In this document: in pieces, positions 1-9,849 of the stretch
How positions within the stretch are numbered: the first letter of the stretch is position 1
Layout: each line of letters begins with the position of its first letter
Assembly: GCA_020091685.1 (NCBI GenBank)
Contig: CM034607.1
Span: 25,023,253-25,087,252 of the forward strand
Length of the DNA stretch: 64,000 nucleotides
Source: Lutjanus erythropterus
Lineage: Eukaryota; Chordata; Actinopteri; Lutjaniformes; Lutjanidae
Direction of reading: 5' to 3'
Translations under genes and position numbers: made by a program
The notes under the pieces: generated by a model
Database searches by the model: none
Seen by the model: the letters and a program-made list of their open reading frames with translations, nothing else
What the model was told of the DNA's origin: nothing

Positions 1-378
1 ATACACTCAGGGGGTTTTACTGAGAATCTTTTCTTATTCCAATGGTCTATTATATATCACTCTCTGGAGGGTCTACCCAGAACCTTTCCACCTTCTAAGG
101 ATGCTAACAAGAACCTACCCAGGGGGCTCTACCATGAACCTTTTTCTATTCCAAGGGTTTTTATCTAGAACCCATCCAGGGACTCCAACCAAGAACCATT
201 TTATACTATGGTACAAAGAATCCCTGACAAAAGGGTTCTTCAATCCTTGAAGAACTCTTTCTTGCAAAAAGTGTTGTTAATGGAACCCTTAACAAGAACC
301 TTCAAAGAACCCTTAACAAGCCCTTTCTTCAGAAGCAAATCGTTTTAGGTAGAACCTCAGTTCTATCATTTAGGAACC
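1..378 (-). mobile_element. Minisatellite-bearing DNA element, copy 1 (partial)
   Basis: This stretch is the reverse complement of the element at 5743-6280 and 34694-35477. It shows the shared units with paired AGAACC/GGTTCT motifs and, read on the minus strand, TTCTAGATAAAAACCCTTGG. The outer end near 378 corresponds to the start of the other copies (GGTTCC next to ATTTA), but the CAGAAATAAG terminus is missing. The other end runs off the window. It appears to be a non-autonomous element with no coding capacity; the family name is not certain. Confidence 0.7.
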
Positions 379-2023
379 TATACAAAAGTAAACATTGGAA
401 GTGGACTTACAGAAGTGGACCTACTTAAAGCAGACTTATAGGACTGAGAGGACCTGTCACATTGTCAGAGTTTTCTAAAACTTTTTAGCCGTGGATGGAT
501 ATTTGTCCCAGATAGACCGGTGTGTACTTCTGATATTTTTTAATAGTATAAATACTGCGACTTTATTCCAAACTACCTCAGCAGCATCACAAAGCATCAT
601 GGCGGAAAATGTCAGCTGTAAATCTGAAATTACACTTGACACGAGAGGTTTCTGAAGCACACAGTGTTATGAGGCTGCAGGTAAACAAAGGGCTGAAAGC
701 CTGCCAAGAACATAGTGCAGTCAAGTCACCCCAGCCATTCTGACAAGACAAGGCATCAAACAAAGCTACGGCCGCACACGCAGGATGATCCCACAGGTTA
801 CGCTGAGACTCTCAATCACTGCGCTCCTCTCCATCATTCTCTGCCTCTATTGTTCTGTACCTAGCTTGTGCCCTCTCTCAGCTTGCTGCAGAATGGATGG
901 ATGCAGGAGGGAGGGAGGGAAGGAAAGAGGAGAGGGAGGAGAGGGGAAGTAAATGAGATCCCGATGAGATGCCAAGGTGTGTTAGCAGTGAGGCGTGGGG
1001 AATGAGAAAAGCGGCCTGGAGGGAGGGGGGGGGGGTGGCTGGATTGACTGCATGAGGTACCAGTGTGGGAGAGTGGACACCATCTCGTATTAGTGTTTGC
1101 TAAGTCAGCTCAGGATGTGGGAGTCATGTATGGGAGACGATGGAGAGGAGAGAAAAGGAGAGAAAGACAAAGAAGGACTACAACATAAGAACGCAGTCTT
1201 GCACATCTGCAACAGAGAAAATGCTGAGGAGAAATTAAATAAGAATAAAAGCAAACACAAAGGGGCATGTAAAACTGTGATAAAAGCTACTAAAGCATTA
1301 AAACCGGTACAAGGGGCAGTCTGCATAAGAGAAAATCCATGAATAGTGATCAAAGAGTCATATAAATACTGTAATATAATATAATGGGAGGTTTTAGCTG
1401 TGTTTCCTTTGTTAAAACGCAGCTCTCGTGGCAGAATACACATAGACAGGTAGGTAAATTGCCTCAATTAATATGGACATAATGGCAGAGAATTTAACAG
1501 GAAATTCTCCCCAGTGTTCTCTCTATCTACCAAATCCTTACGAACAGAACAGCGAGAAGAATCGCTGCCAATAGCAGCCTTCAGGAGCACATTGCTTTCA
1601 CAGCAATTAATCGCTGTCACAACATCAATTAAACAAAAGCTAGCATCCAAATCCGGCTACCCAGCATTCCAGGGAACCAAATCAATCTGGCAACGAGTCC
1701 GTGTGTGGTGCATCCAATGCTCGAGAGGAAGTGTGTGTGTGTGTATGTGTATGTGTGTGTGCGCGCGAGTGCTCAAGTCTGCATGTGTATGTGCGCTAAA
1801 GGGGCCCTTAAGTACCAAGAGATGTCTCACCATGCATGCATGTGTGCGCAAGTGTGTATGTTTCATGAGAAAGCTTGCACGCTATAGCAGCCTATACTGA
1901 ACATGTCAAATGAGTGTGTGCATTTGATCCAGAGTTGCGTGTGTGCCAGAAGCGCATTAATGTGTGTCAGTGATGTATGGCTGTGAAGTGTGTGAGTGTG
2001 CCAGATGCCTTTTTCTAGAGTGC
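379..2023. other. Noncoding, presumed intron; purine-rich and TG-rich tracts
   Basis: No exon is visible. It holds a GA-rich purine tract at about 905-948, an 11-G run at 1025-1035 and, from 1731 to about 1990, a degenerate TG-rich stretch. Open frames over the TG stretch are low-complexity artefacts. If the minus-strand gene at 5027-5105 continues leftward, this lies in its first coding intron. Confidence 0.5.
1731..1766. repeat. Imperfect (TG)n microsatellite
   Basis: TG dinucleotides interrupted by two TA steps and ending in CG steps (GTGCGCGCG). Looser TG-rich sequence continues to about 1990. Confidence 0.85.
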
Positions 2024-2031
2024 ATACAGAT

Positions 2032-2751
2032 TAGGGCTGGAACATATATTAATATTTTATCGATAAAATCATAGATTTTGGATATCGTCATACTGTGATA
2101 TGGCGCAAGTCTTTGTTTTTTTTTGTCTTTTCCCTATTTTAAAGACTGCATTATGGTCAAATGATGTAATATTCTGAACTTACCAGACTGTTCCGGCTGT
2201 TCTATTATTTCACATTAACCAGTTAGCGATTATATCCACAATATTGACCATTATTTATCAAAAAAATAATGGTCAATGTATTAAAGGTATAATGTGCAAC
2301 AGTTTCCTGAAAAGAACAATGTATAGACTCATGCTCATATGCTAGACGCTTTACTAACTCCAAAACATGGGTATCCTACTGATTCTACCTTAAATATCTA
2401 GTGAAAGCAGCCGCAGAAATACTGATTTTGTCTGGCTGTACTGTACAGTACTGTTGGGTAGTTTCTACAGCAGTGCATTATAACTAACTACTTTACATAA
2501 GTAACAGGACATTGTCACATGACGGAAGTCACATCTATAATTAAATTTAAGTTACTCAAAACTTTTAATATCTCTACGTTTACTTTTTGTTTCACGCAGA
2601 CTTTCTTGCACCTTGTACTTACTTCATCCACTAGGAGTTGCCACCTTACAAAACAAGTCAGTTGGAATAAGCTGCTCGCACATTCGACCGACGCGCACAA
2701 TTTTCTGATGAAGACGGGTGTATTATTTATACGCCATATCACCCAGCCCTC
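2032..2751 (+). mobile_element. hAT-like non-autonomous element (TAGGGCTGG end)
   Basis: The left end reads TAGGGCTGGAACATAT and the right end ATATCACCCAGCCCTC, an imperfect terminal inverted repeat. Flanking octamers ATACAGAT (2024-2031) and GTACATAT (2752-2759) agree at 6 of 8 positions, as expected for an aged 8-bp hAT target duplication. The left part has the ATCGATA-rich character of a repeat common in teleosts. From about 2280 (TTAAAGGTATAATG) the interior looks like a different MITE inserted within it. No transposase frame is present. Confidence 0.65.
2243..2277. repeat. Short perfect hairpin
   Basis: A 14-bp arm ATTGACCATTATTT (2243-2256) is followed by a 7-base loop and its exact reverse complement (2264-2277). 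It lies inside the hAT-like element and is probably part of that element or of a local template-switch change. Confidence 0.85.
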
Positions 2752-2759
2752 GTACATAT

Positions 2760-3679
2760 TAAGGCTGCAATTAAGGATTATTTTCATTACGGATTAATCA
2801 ATTATAAAATGTTGAGAAAAATGTGAAAACGGCTCATCACAATTTCTCAGAGCCCAAAGTGACATCTTCAAATTGCTTTCGACAGTGCACAATTCAAATC
2901 ATTTTCATTTCCTGTCCTTAATGACAAAGAAAAGCAGTAAATATTCAGATTTAAAGGAACAATATGTAGCAATTGTGCATTCAAAAATGAGTACAGCAGT
3001 CCAAATAGCAAGTTGGGGACGCGGACGGTATATTAAACAGGTTGAAATCCTATTTAATACACGTCTATGGTTGAACCGAATTGTTTCCTCGCAGTTCCTC
3101 CTCCCCACACTCGGGGAGGCTTAGGCAGGCTGCAGGAACACTGCAGGAGTACAAGACGAGCGCAACATCGTAAAGTGACAATAATGAGCAAGGATTAGTC
3201 CTCCACTGAAAGTTCTTCAGCTGTTTATAACCGTCAACAAAGAAAAAATAAACACTCTACAGTTAAGTGACTGCAAGCCAGACACCACTAACATGTTCAA
3301 ATTAACCATTACAAACATCTAGTCCTTCTACAAGATTATTAATGATTTCTTCTGACTCATACACAGACACTTATTCATTCTGTGAACATTCTGAATTAAT
3401 TTGAACTCTAATTAACATGAAATGGGCAAACTATAACATTAATTCCATCTGGTAATAGAAATTTGAAAGGAGAACACCACAGCGGCAGCGTTACTGTCAG
3501 CATTTGATGAGCAACGTGATGATTTATTATGATGAAAATACTTTTAAAAACTCCTTTAAAAAGCTGGAACCAGCAAATATTTGACCTTTTTTTGCTTGAA
3601 AAATGACTGAAGCAATTCATCAATTATCAGAATACTTGGCAATTGATTTTCTTTTGATCGACTAATCACTGCAGCTCTG
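2760..3679 (+). mobile_element. hAT-like element with perfect 8-bp target duplication
   Basis: It begins TAAGGCTGCAATTAAGG and ends CACTGCAGCTCTG, the ends of a very common teleost element rich in GATTAATC. The octamer GTACATAT occurs exactly on both sides (2752-2759 and 3680-3687), the 8-bp duplication expected of hAT transposition. Its sequence is interrupted at 2951-3559 by a nested MITE; removing that joins CAGATTTAA to AAGCTGGAACC, restoring a continuous element. It is non-autonomous, with no transposase. Confidence 0.78.
2951..3559 (-). mobile_element. TTAA-flanked MITE, family P copy A
   Basis: The ends are TTTAAAGGA and TCCTTTAAA, with TTAA at both junctions (2951-2954 and 3556-3559). 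Related sequence occurs in the opposite orientation at about 17200-17630 and 27120-27640, sharing landmarks such as GAAATCATTAATAATCTT and CTGCAGTGTTCCTG. It is nested inside the hAT-like element at 2760-3679. There is no coding capacity. The TTAA target suggests mobilisation by a TTAA-specific transposase (piggyBac or Kolobok type), which is inference. Confidence 0.72.
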
Positions 3680-3687
3680 GTACATAT

Positions 3688-5026
3688 AAGTTACTGTGTG
3701 TGTGTTCTGCACATGCATGTGTGTATATCCAAAAATCCACTCCGCTGTACCTCTTTAGAGAGCACCCGGGGGTCTGAAGCTATTATGTTCTTTTCCACTT
3801 CACAATCTTGTAACTGATTCGGATCACCTCCCTGACTTCACCTGAATCAGTCACACATTCAATCAGCTCTGAGTCTGAGCTGATATAAGTTACAACATCT
3901 AACTTGTGAGCGCAGAAAAGTGTTTGTATGAGTGGCAGTCAGCCAGGCTGTCCATTGTTGGACCCCAGCATCGCCCTCACTCTCTGCCACACTTCAGTGC
4001 AGATGCTCAGGGGCAATTAAACAAGCCAGCAATCCCACATCAGCATTAAATCTTGATAAACCAGTCAGTGAGCCGTGCATCACTGTTCTGATAATGATTC
4101 TGGGTTTAATGCTGATGGAGAGACAAAAAGAAGGAGATGAGAAAACAGCTGTCCTGCTGTTTAACACTGGCAGAGGGGATACTTATTAGAGGGGAACTGT
4201 GCTGGAAAACGGAGGAGAGTTGCACGCAGTGTGGTAGGATAAGCAGCAATAAGGCATCAGCCTAATGCGTCCTGGCGTCCGTGCCACAGTATCAGTGCAC
4301 TGTTAGAGTGTGGAAAAACAAAGAGACCAGTTGCACAAAGATGCCGTGACAAAAGCCCAGCACACAATCCAAATCTTTGTGACAACAGAGCGGGGATTTC
4401 TTCCTCATAACGAGACGGAACTGACTTTCCCTCTCTGAATAAATCAGGAGCTGGAGATCGAGGGAGGCTTTACTGTGTGGCAACAAAAATGTGAGAATTT
4501 ACTCAGTTTTTTTTTTGTCTTTAGAACAAAATCATTAAAACAACTTCATTTAGTTCACAATCTGCAAGGCTGGACAGAATGCTGGAAATGATCAGCATTT
4601 TTAAGGTATTACACTGAACTTTCATGATTATTTTTTATTTTATTTAGTGGCAATTAAGTGACAATGAATCTCAATAAATCCTATTTGGTCGCATTTGGGG
4701 GGAAAAAAACTGCTCGAGTTCACTGAGCTCAAACGCGTAAACCTGTCAGCTTTTTTGAGACGCGTCTCTCCATAAATCAAGGAAAATAAAAGATTTTCTC
4801 TGTCACATGTGCGTTTTCAGGCTTTTAAAGACTGCTTTAACTCCTCTACTCTTCATGCCCTCTCGTTATTGGAAAGAATGCACCTGGTTCCACTCAGGAC
4901 AAGTGCAAATACCAAACTGTCCCCTCCGCGGACATCTGTCTGTCGATCCTTCCGCTGCGGACGCCGGTTTGGCTCCAATCAAACCCAAAAAGCACCCAAA
5001 CACTCACACGTTTTTTTGCCACATAC
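3688..5026. other. Presumed first coding intron, 5' part
   Basis: Noncoding sequence running from the splice donor at 5026 toward lower coordinates. The part nearest the exon (about 4900-5026) is still CpG-rich. I see no second coding exon here on the minus strand; open frames are short and lack splice signals or family resemblance. The 3940-4290 part has mixed composition and could be regulatory, but nothing specific supports that. Confidence 0.5.
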
Positions 5027-5105
5027 CTTCCTCTGCGTGACAGTCTTCGTCTAGGATCAGCAATAATATCCAAAGCACCGAAATCAGCGTTTTACGGAGA
5101 TCCAT
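5027..5105 (-). CDS. First coding exon of a secreted or membrane protein (signal peptide)
   Basis: On the minus strand an ATG at 5105-5103 in good context (ACAAACATGG, A at -3 and G at +4) opens a frame of 26 codons plus one base, ending at a consensus donor, GAAG followed by GTATGT (5026-5021). The peptide starts MDLRKTLISV, continues with a hydrophobic core LWILLLIL and ends DEDCHAEE. This is a classic signal peptide: basic n-region, hydrophobic h-region and likely cleavage after CHA. The product should therefore enter the secretory pathway as a surface receptor, adhesion molecule or secreted protein. The exon ends in phase 1 with G, so the next residue is V, A, D, E or G. A tiny signal-peptide exon ending phase 1 after an acidic pair, before a long intron, also fits Eph receptors and the DSCAM family, but this is not enough to name the gene. 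The rest lies left of the window. Confidence 0.75.
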
Positions 5106-5139
5106 GTTTGTCTGGCCAGTTCCGCGGGGCTCTTGTCAT
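5092..5139 (-). promoter_or_regulatory. Upstream ORF overlapping the main start codon
   Basis: On the minus strand an ATG at 5139-5137 opens a 15-codon frame (MTRAPRNWPDKHGSP) that runs across the main ATG at 5105 in a different frame and stops at TAA, 5094-5092. Its context is moderate (G at -3, A at +4). It is the only ATG in the roughly 200 bases upstream of the main start. If the transcript starts upstream of 5140, ribosomes initiating here cannot easily reinitiate at the main ATG, so it would reduce translation, with leaky scanning supplying the protein. Confidence 0.5.
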
Positions 5140-5549
5140 CTCTCTCCAGCCTGCGCGCAACGCACCGCAGCAGAGACGCACTCAGTGTTTGAACGGAGCA
5201 GAAGCCGTCTGGGCAAATAGTGCGGGAGCAACGGAGCCACACGGTCTATTTGATATCTCGGGGGAGGGTTTTACGGCAGAGATTGACACCGAGCGAGCGC
5301 AATGAAGTGGGATGCGGAGTCGAGGGTACCGGAGGGTCGACCTATCAGCGAGCAGCAACCTGAAATCTCCGCGCCAGGTGTTTCCACTGTAGTCAACAGA
5401 GCAGGAGAGCCTTTTTACACAGAGAGGAGGGGGTTTGCCAAGTTAGGAGGTTTGTGTATGTGGAGCAGGCTGTTAGAGAGTTTAGTGAGGATTATATATC
5501 TGTTCACAGAATCTATCTTGCACGTTGCAAATATTCCTTTAACTTAATA

Positions 5550-6617
5550 CTAGGGATGTACGATATGGTAAAAAATCATGTTGAGACTGTTTATTTAATT
5601 TTACTTGTATATCACACAGAGATAAACTAAATAAATTCAGAGTAAAACATGAAAAACATCAACTACAACATGTAGAAGATGCATATTAATACCCGACACA
5701 CACATACAGATACACACCCATGTTTTACTAACCCTAATGCTACACTCCTAGAAATAAGGGTTCCAAATGGGTTCTTCCTGAAGGTCTGAGGTTCGACCCA
5801 GAAGCGTTTAAGAACATTTAAGGGTTCATCAAGAGTTCCTTTTAAAAATAAGGATTCCATTAAGAACCAGTTTTGGAAGAAAGAGTTCCTCAAGGATTGT
5901 TGAAATCCTTTCATCAAGGATTCTTTGTACAATAGAGTAAAGGGGTTCTCTGTAGAACCCCCTGGGTGTGTTCCAGTTAAAACCCTTGGAATATAAAAGG
6001 GGTCTTGGTAGAAGCCCCGGACTATGTTTCCAGACAAAATAAAGGTTTCAGTAGAACTCCCTGGGTGAGTAAATGAGTTCTAGATAAAAACCCTGGAATA
6101 TAAAATGGTTCTTAAAAGAACCCTCTGGGTGGGTTCTAAATAAAACCATTGGAATATAAAAAGGTTCTTGACAGAACCCCTTGTTTGGGTTTTTATTAGC
6201 ATCTATAGAAGGTGGAAAGGTTCTGGGTAGAACCCTCAAAGAGGGAATGAATATACCCTTGGAATATATATTTTAAAAAAAACCTCTCTCGAAACAAAGG
6301 AAGACCAAAAATAACCAAAGCAATATATGTACTAAGGGGTCCCTGCTCCAAATCTCTATCAGGTCTATGCGCTGAAGAAAACACTGAGGATCTCTTATTT
6401 AAATCACGGTCATGTGACATTTGTTGGCATCTGTGCCAAACAAACATGTTTCCTAACATCTGGAGAACAAGATTTGTAGGGCAGAGCATCTCTGTAGTAC
6501 TGCAGTACTACATCATGATGCTGTTTTGTCACACATTTTTCCTTGCAGCTTCTGTGATTTGGATATTGCACTTGGCTATATTGCAATATCAATATTTCCA
6601 TTAATTGTGCAGCTCTT
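5550..6617 (+). mobile_element. Possible broken hAT-like sequence around copy 2
   Basis: The left side begins CTAGGGATGTACGATATGG (from about 5550). The right side, about 6550-6617, ends TTAATTGTGCAGCTCTT after ATTGCAATATCAATATT. Both resemble terminal parts of teleost hAT-like repeats. The two ends are not clear inverted repeats of each other, so they may belong to different elements. The minisatellite element 5743-6280 lies between them. Confidence 0.3.
5743..6280 (+). mobile_element. Minisatellite-bearing DNA element, copy 2 (3'-truncated)
   Basis: It starts CACTCCTAGAAATAAGGG, closely matching the start of the copy at 34694. After a unique 5' part it enters repeats marked by GGAATATAAAA at about 5988, 6095 and 6151 (spacing 107 and 56), each linked to GTTCTAGATAAAACC-like and GGTTCT/AGAACC-like blocks. 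The sequence decays after about 6240 and the right terminus is missing. Minus-strand frames across it (about 5663-6239) repeat FYIP-like and TGTHPGGS-like words and are translations of the minisatellite, not genes. Confidence 0.75.
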
Positions 6618-6629
6618 CTTAATACTGTA

Positions 6630-8834
6630 TTTTCACATTCCTGCATGAAACCTTTTTTGTACACACTCTTTTTACATTTTTTGGGGGGAAATTTTCCATT
6701 TTCTCTTCATGCTTCTTGATGTGCAACGCTTGCTTTCATCTGTATTTACATTTTCTTGTGTTGTGTTTATTGTTACGCATCAGTATACCGTGACATATTC
6801 CTTGCATGTGAAAACCTACTTAGAATAAAGCTGATTCAGTTTAAGAATCCTGCACTCGTTTAATGATCTCAGTGTTTTGGTTCTAAAGTGGTCTCCAGCA
6901 TTCAATACAGGTCCTGTAGGGGACTGCAGGTGGTTTTGGATTTAATGTTATGATTTCAATTCAATTGATTTCAATTAGTTGTTTAAATATTCAAGAATTC
7001 ACGATCTGCATGGATTAAGTTGGACACAAAAAACAACTTCCTCCTCCATAAAATCATAAAATCTCCCCCGTAAATCATAAACTCTTGAATATACCATGAC
7101 TCACTGAAAGCTTCCTATCCAGAAAAGAGCAGGTCACAGGCCAGTCTGGACTGCACTGATGTGGCGACAACCGTATCACAGCGACGGGCAAACTTTTTTT
7201 GTTTGTTTAATGGCAATTTAAAAAAAAAAAAAAAAGAAATTTAAGTGACAAGTATGTAGCCTGGACAAAGATAATTCAGCTTTATTTCAGAAGCTATCTC
7301 TTACAAAACTCATTGTTAGATGGGTCTTCATTAAATTACACACTCAGCCACTCAGTAGATAAACACTTACACGACAAACTGATGACAAACGATACAGTAC
7401 AGATATAAAAACCATTTGAAGCAAAGCACTTGAGACAAGTCTGATATAAATGGGCTGAAATCAACACAGATAGCTGCAACTGTCTCATTTTCTACTAACA
7501 GGCACTTATGCAATCAATAATAAAAGAAGGTGCTATAATGACATGCAAATAGTAGCTTTGTAGCTCCAAAGGATGTCTTTTCCCCTGTTATCAGGACCAT
7601 GTGCAGGTCCATATCAGAACAAGTACATCTGGATAACAATGGAGTAAATCCTATAAATCTGTGCCAGTGTCCCCAAATTCATAACCATGAACAAATGGAA
7701 ACACTGACCACCCTAAAATCCCACTTAACATCTACAGCAACACAGCAGAATTTAATAAGATAATTGATATTTGGACATTTACACTCTTTTCTTTGCACTC
7801 ATTCACAGTCCACAAATTGACTTGAGATAATTTCTGTAATGGAAATCACTTCCTTTTCTCAGGGGACTATTGATTTGACGCTACTTAAAGTGAGCAGACA
7901 TGTATTTCTGCACTGAGCAAATATTATTGAGCTTTTCCAGTGGGTTCGCGTGTGTGCTTCTTCAGACGCTACCAGAGCAAGATGAACTGAAACAAGGAGG
8001 TGCTGTTTCAAGGGTTTGCATCATAGTAACACACAGACTGCACTTAACAGTCCCATGCTCTGTCTCTCATTGTTGTAGACACACACACACACACGCAGAG
8101 TGCACCCATGTACACAAGTTTTGCCGTGCATTGATCATCCTCACAGTTTAGCTTAGAAAGCAATACAGCTTACAGCTGATTGACAGGTGAGATTCTTGTT
8201 TGTTTTTTCGCTTAAAGAAAACTAGTGATGCGAACACAGGCGGGATCTTCAACCAGTCTAGTCATTTCTGAATGCTGAGAAGAGAGGGCTGCAGGAGATT
8301 CAAAGACTTGTCCATTTTAAAATATCATTAGGTGGGTTCAGTCAAAATTTCAAACTGATTATGGAGCTCATCAAAAACAGCAGGGCTACTCACATGAAGG
8401 TGTGTCTTATGACTGAACACGAGCAGCTCAGCTCGAGTTGAGCAGCCGTGAGACTGAAAATAAACATTGAATTTCCTATAAACTGTTTGTGTGTTGTTGT
8501 GTTATCCAAAAGCTATTATTATGAAGCAGCAAAACCAGCAAATCTGTACCTTTCATCAGTGGTGAGTTGACACAGCTCAAAGCGAACATGACAGTAAAAT
8601 AAGCACACACCTGAATATATGAATGAATGAATGTAAAAACAGCAACACAGAAGAGAAACTAAACTTCAAACCATCAAGATTAGCTTCTAAACTGAGAGTT
8701 GAACACACAGGCACTTTTAGAAACGTCTTCCTCTCTACTCTCTTACGCAGGCGTGAGCTGAGTATCACAACTCTCGCTTGTTTGAGGGGGAGGAAGGAGA
8801 GTCATCATGGGTTGGCTGTGGTCAGCGTGATGTC
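6630..8834. other. Noncoding, no gene seen
   Basis: Mostly unique AT-leaning sequence with a poly-A run at 7220-7235 and a short (AC)8 at 8079-8094. Scattered exon-like signals, such as CAGGTGAG near 8185, lack any accompanying open frame with an acceptor. Confidence 0.5.
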
Positions 8835-8948
8835 ACCACAGCCCGCTCGGAGGCGGGTCGGGCTTGCTTTGGCCCCACTCCAGAGTAGGTCCATCTCAGG
8901 CGCGAGTCGGCACAGCTCGGCGTGATAAAAGTGGCAATGGAAATGTGA
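8835..8948. repeat. GC-rich repeat fragment
   Basis: A GC-rich block (CGCTCGGAGGCGGGTCGG, CAGGCGCGAGTCGGC, GATAAAAGTGGCAATGGAAA) stands out from its AT-rich surroundings and resembles part of a MITE seen in many fish genomes. It abuts the SINE to its right. Recognition is from memory only. Confidence 0.4.
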
Positions 8949-8950
8949 AT

Positions 8951-9112
8951 CCCCAGGAGAAGCCTAGTGCAACCATAGTCTGATGTCACCTTAGTGGTGG
9001 TGCTGGTAACAAGGAAGGGGCAAGCACTGTTCCCCACCCGAATTTATCCTGCCTGTCAGGGAACTGAACTGATGACCTACTTGTTTGTTTAACCTTTAGA
9101 CCAACACTGCCC
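8951..9112 (-). mobile_element. tRNA-derived SINE
   Basis: Read on the minus strand it begins GGGCAGTGTTGGTCTAAAGG, with an A-box-like TGGTCTAAAGG, followed by a B-box-like CAGTTCAGTTCCCTG. It continues into CAGGATAAATTCGGGTGGGG and ends near CTTCTCCTGGGG. This order (tRNA-like head, then a body with GGATAAAT and GGTGACATC) fits a common teleost SINE. The copy is diverged and lacks an obvious tail and target duplication. Confidence 0.7.
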
Positions 9113-9304
9113 TAAAATAATGTGGATTTCTGTGCAAAGTTCATTCATTAGTCCACATATAGTACTAAATAGTCCTTTTATTTCCACTTAGTATTCACTG
9201 AAATGCACAGCTTCCTGATGCATAAGTGCATAAATGCATAAGTTTCCTTTATTTTCCAGCTTTTGATCAGAGCTGAGTTCAAAAGCCAAAGCTGAGACCT
9301 CCTC

Positions 9305-9329
9305 AAAAAAAAAAAAAAAAAAAAAAAAA
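9305..9329. repeat. Poly-A run (25)
   Basis: Twenty-five consecutive A bases. It could be the tail of an old retroposon on the plus strand, but no recognisable body lies directly upstream. Confidence 0.9.
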
Positions 9330-9560
9330 GGCCTTAATGATACAGAGCCTCCACTTGGCAGCTCTTCAGTATGTACGGCCAGCGTTGGCTATTTAGCTAC
9401 TTTTCAAACTTTAATGACGTGCTAATGAAAAGGCTAGTCAGCACACCTAATTTTCCCCTTAAGCAAGCCCTGCAACTGCCGGACATAAAACAGCGCTGTA
9501 ATAAATGTAATAAGTACTTTTAATACTGCACACACTCAAACTCCCCCTCTGCAATGGCAT

Positions 9561-9562
<2 letters not shown>

Positions 9563-9619
<57 letters not shown>
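9563..9619. repeat. (CA)n microsatellite, about 28 units
   Basis: An uninterrupted CA/TG array of about 57 bases, the longest pure dinucleotide array in the window. The open frames over it are artefacts. Confidence 0.97.
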
Positions 9620-9622
<3 letters not shown>

Positions 9623-9733
9623 GCACGTACTGTACACACACATCCTTATATGCTCCATAATCAAGGATAAGACTCATTATCACAGTTGTCACCCAGCCCC
9701 CTCTCCCTCCATCCCTGCTCTCTCTACTCAACT

Positions 9734-9737
<4 letters not shown>

Positions 9738-9797
<60 letters not shown>

Positions 9798-9828
9798 ACA
9801 CGCACACACACACACACACACACACATG
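9738..9828. repeat. Compound (CT)n-(CA)n microsatellite
   Basis: A CT array at 9738-9797, interrupted by GTCTGT near 9769-9774, passes directly into a CA array to about 9826 with one CG step. Further loose CA repeats run to about 9849. It is only about 120 bases from the CA array at 9563-9619. Confidence 0.95.
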
Positions 9829-9849
9829 CATACACACATGCACACACAG

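Larger units (their letters stand above)
4910..5400 (-). promoter_or_regulatory. CpG-rich promoter-like block
   Basis: CpG dinucleotides are dense here (for example CCGCGGAC, CGCTGCGGACGCCGG, CTGCGCGCAACGCACCG, GAGCGAGCGC) against a CpG-poor background. The block spans the first coding exon and about 300 bases upstream of its ATG, the usual arrangement for a vertebrate CpG-island promoter. No convincing TATA box sits at a defined distance; a TATATA-like stretch at about 5490-5500 is possible but unproven. The transcription start cannot be placed from sequence alone. Confidence 0.6.

Noticed and set aside
5108-5547. Plus-strand frames (65 and 81 codons) overlapping the promoter
   Set aside because: The CpG-rich antisense of the 5' UTR is naturally poor in stops. 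The minus-strand exon with signal peptide and donor is the better explanation.
5663-6239. Minus-strand frames of 124 and 63 codons with repeated FYIP-like words
   Set aside because: They are translations of the minisatellite element; similar words occur in the frame at 34889-35116 for the same reason.
8175-8200. CAGGTGAG splice-donor-like site
   Set aside because: No open frame with an acceptor lies upstream; isolated donor matches are common in sequence of this length.
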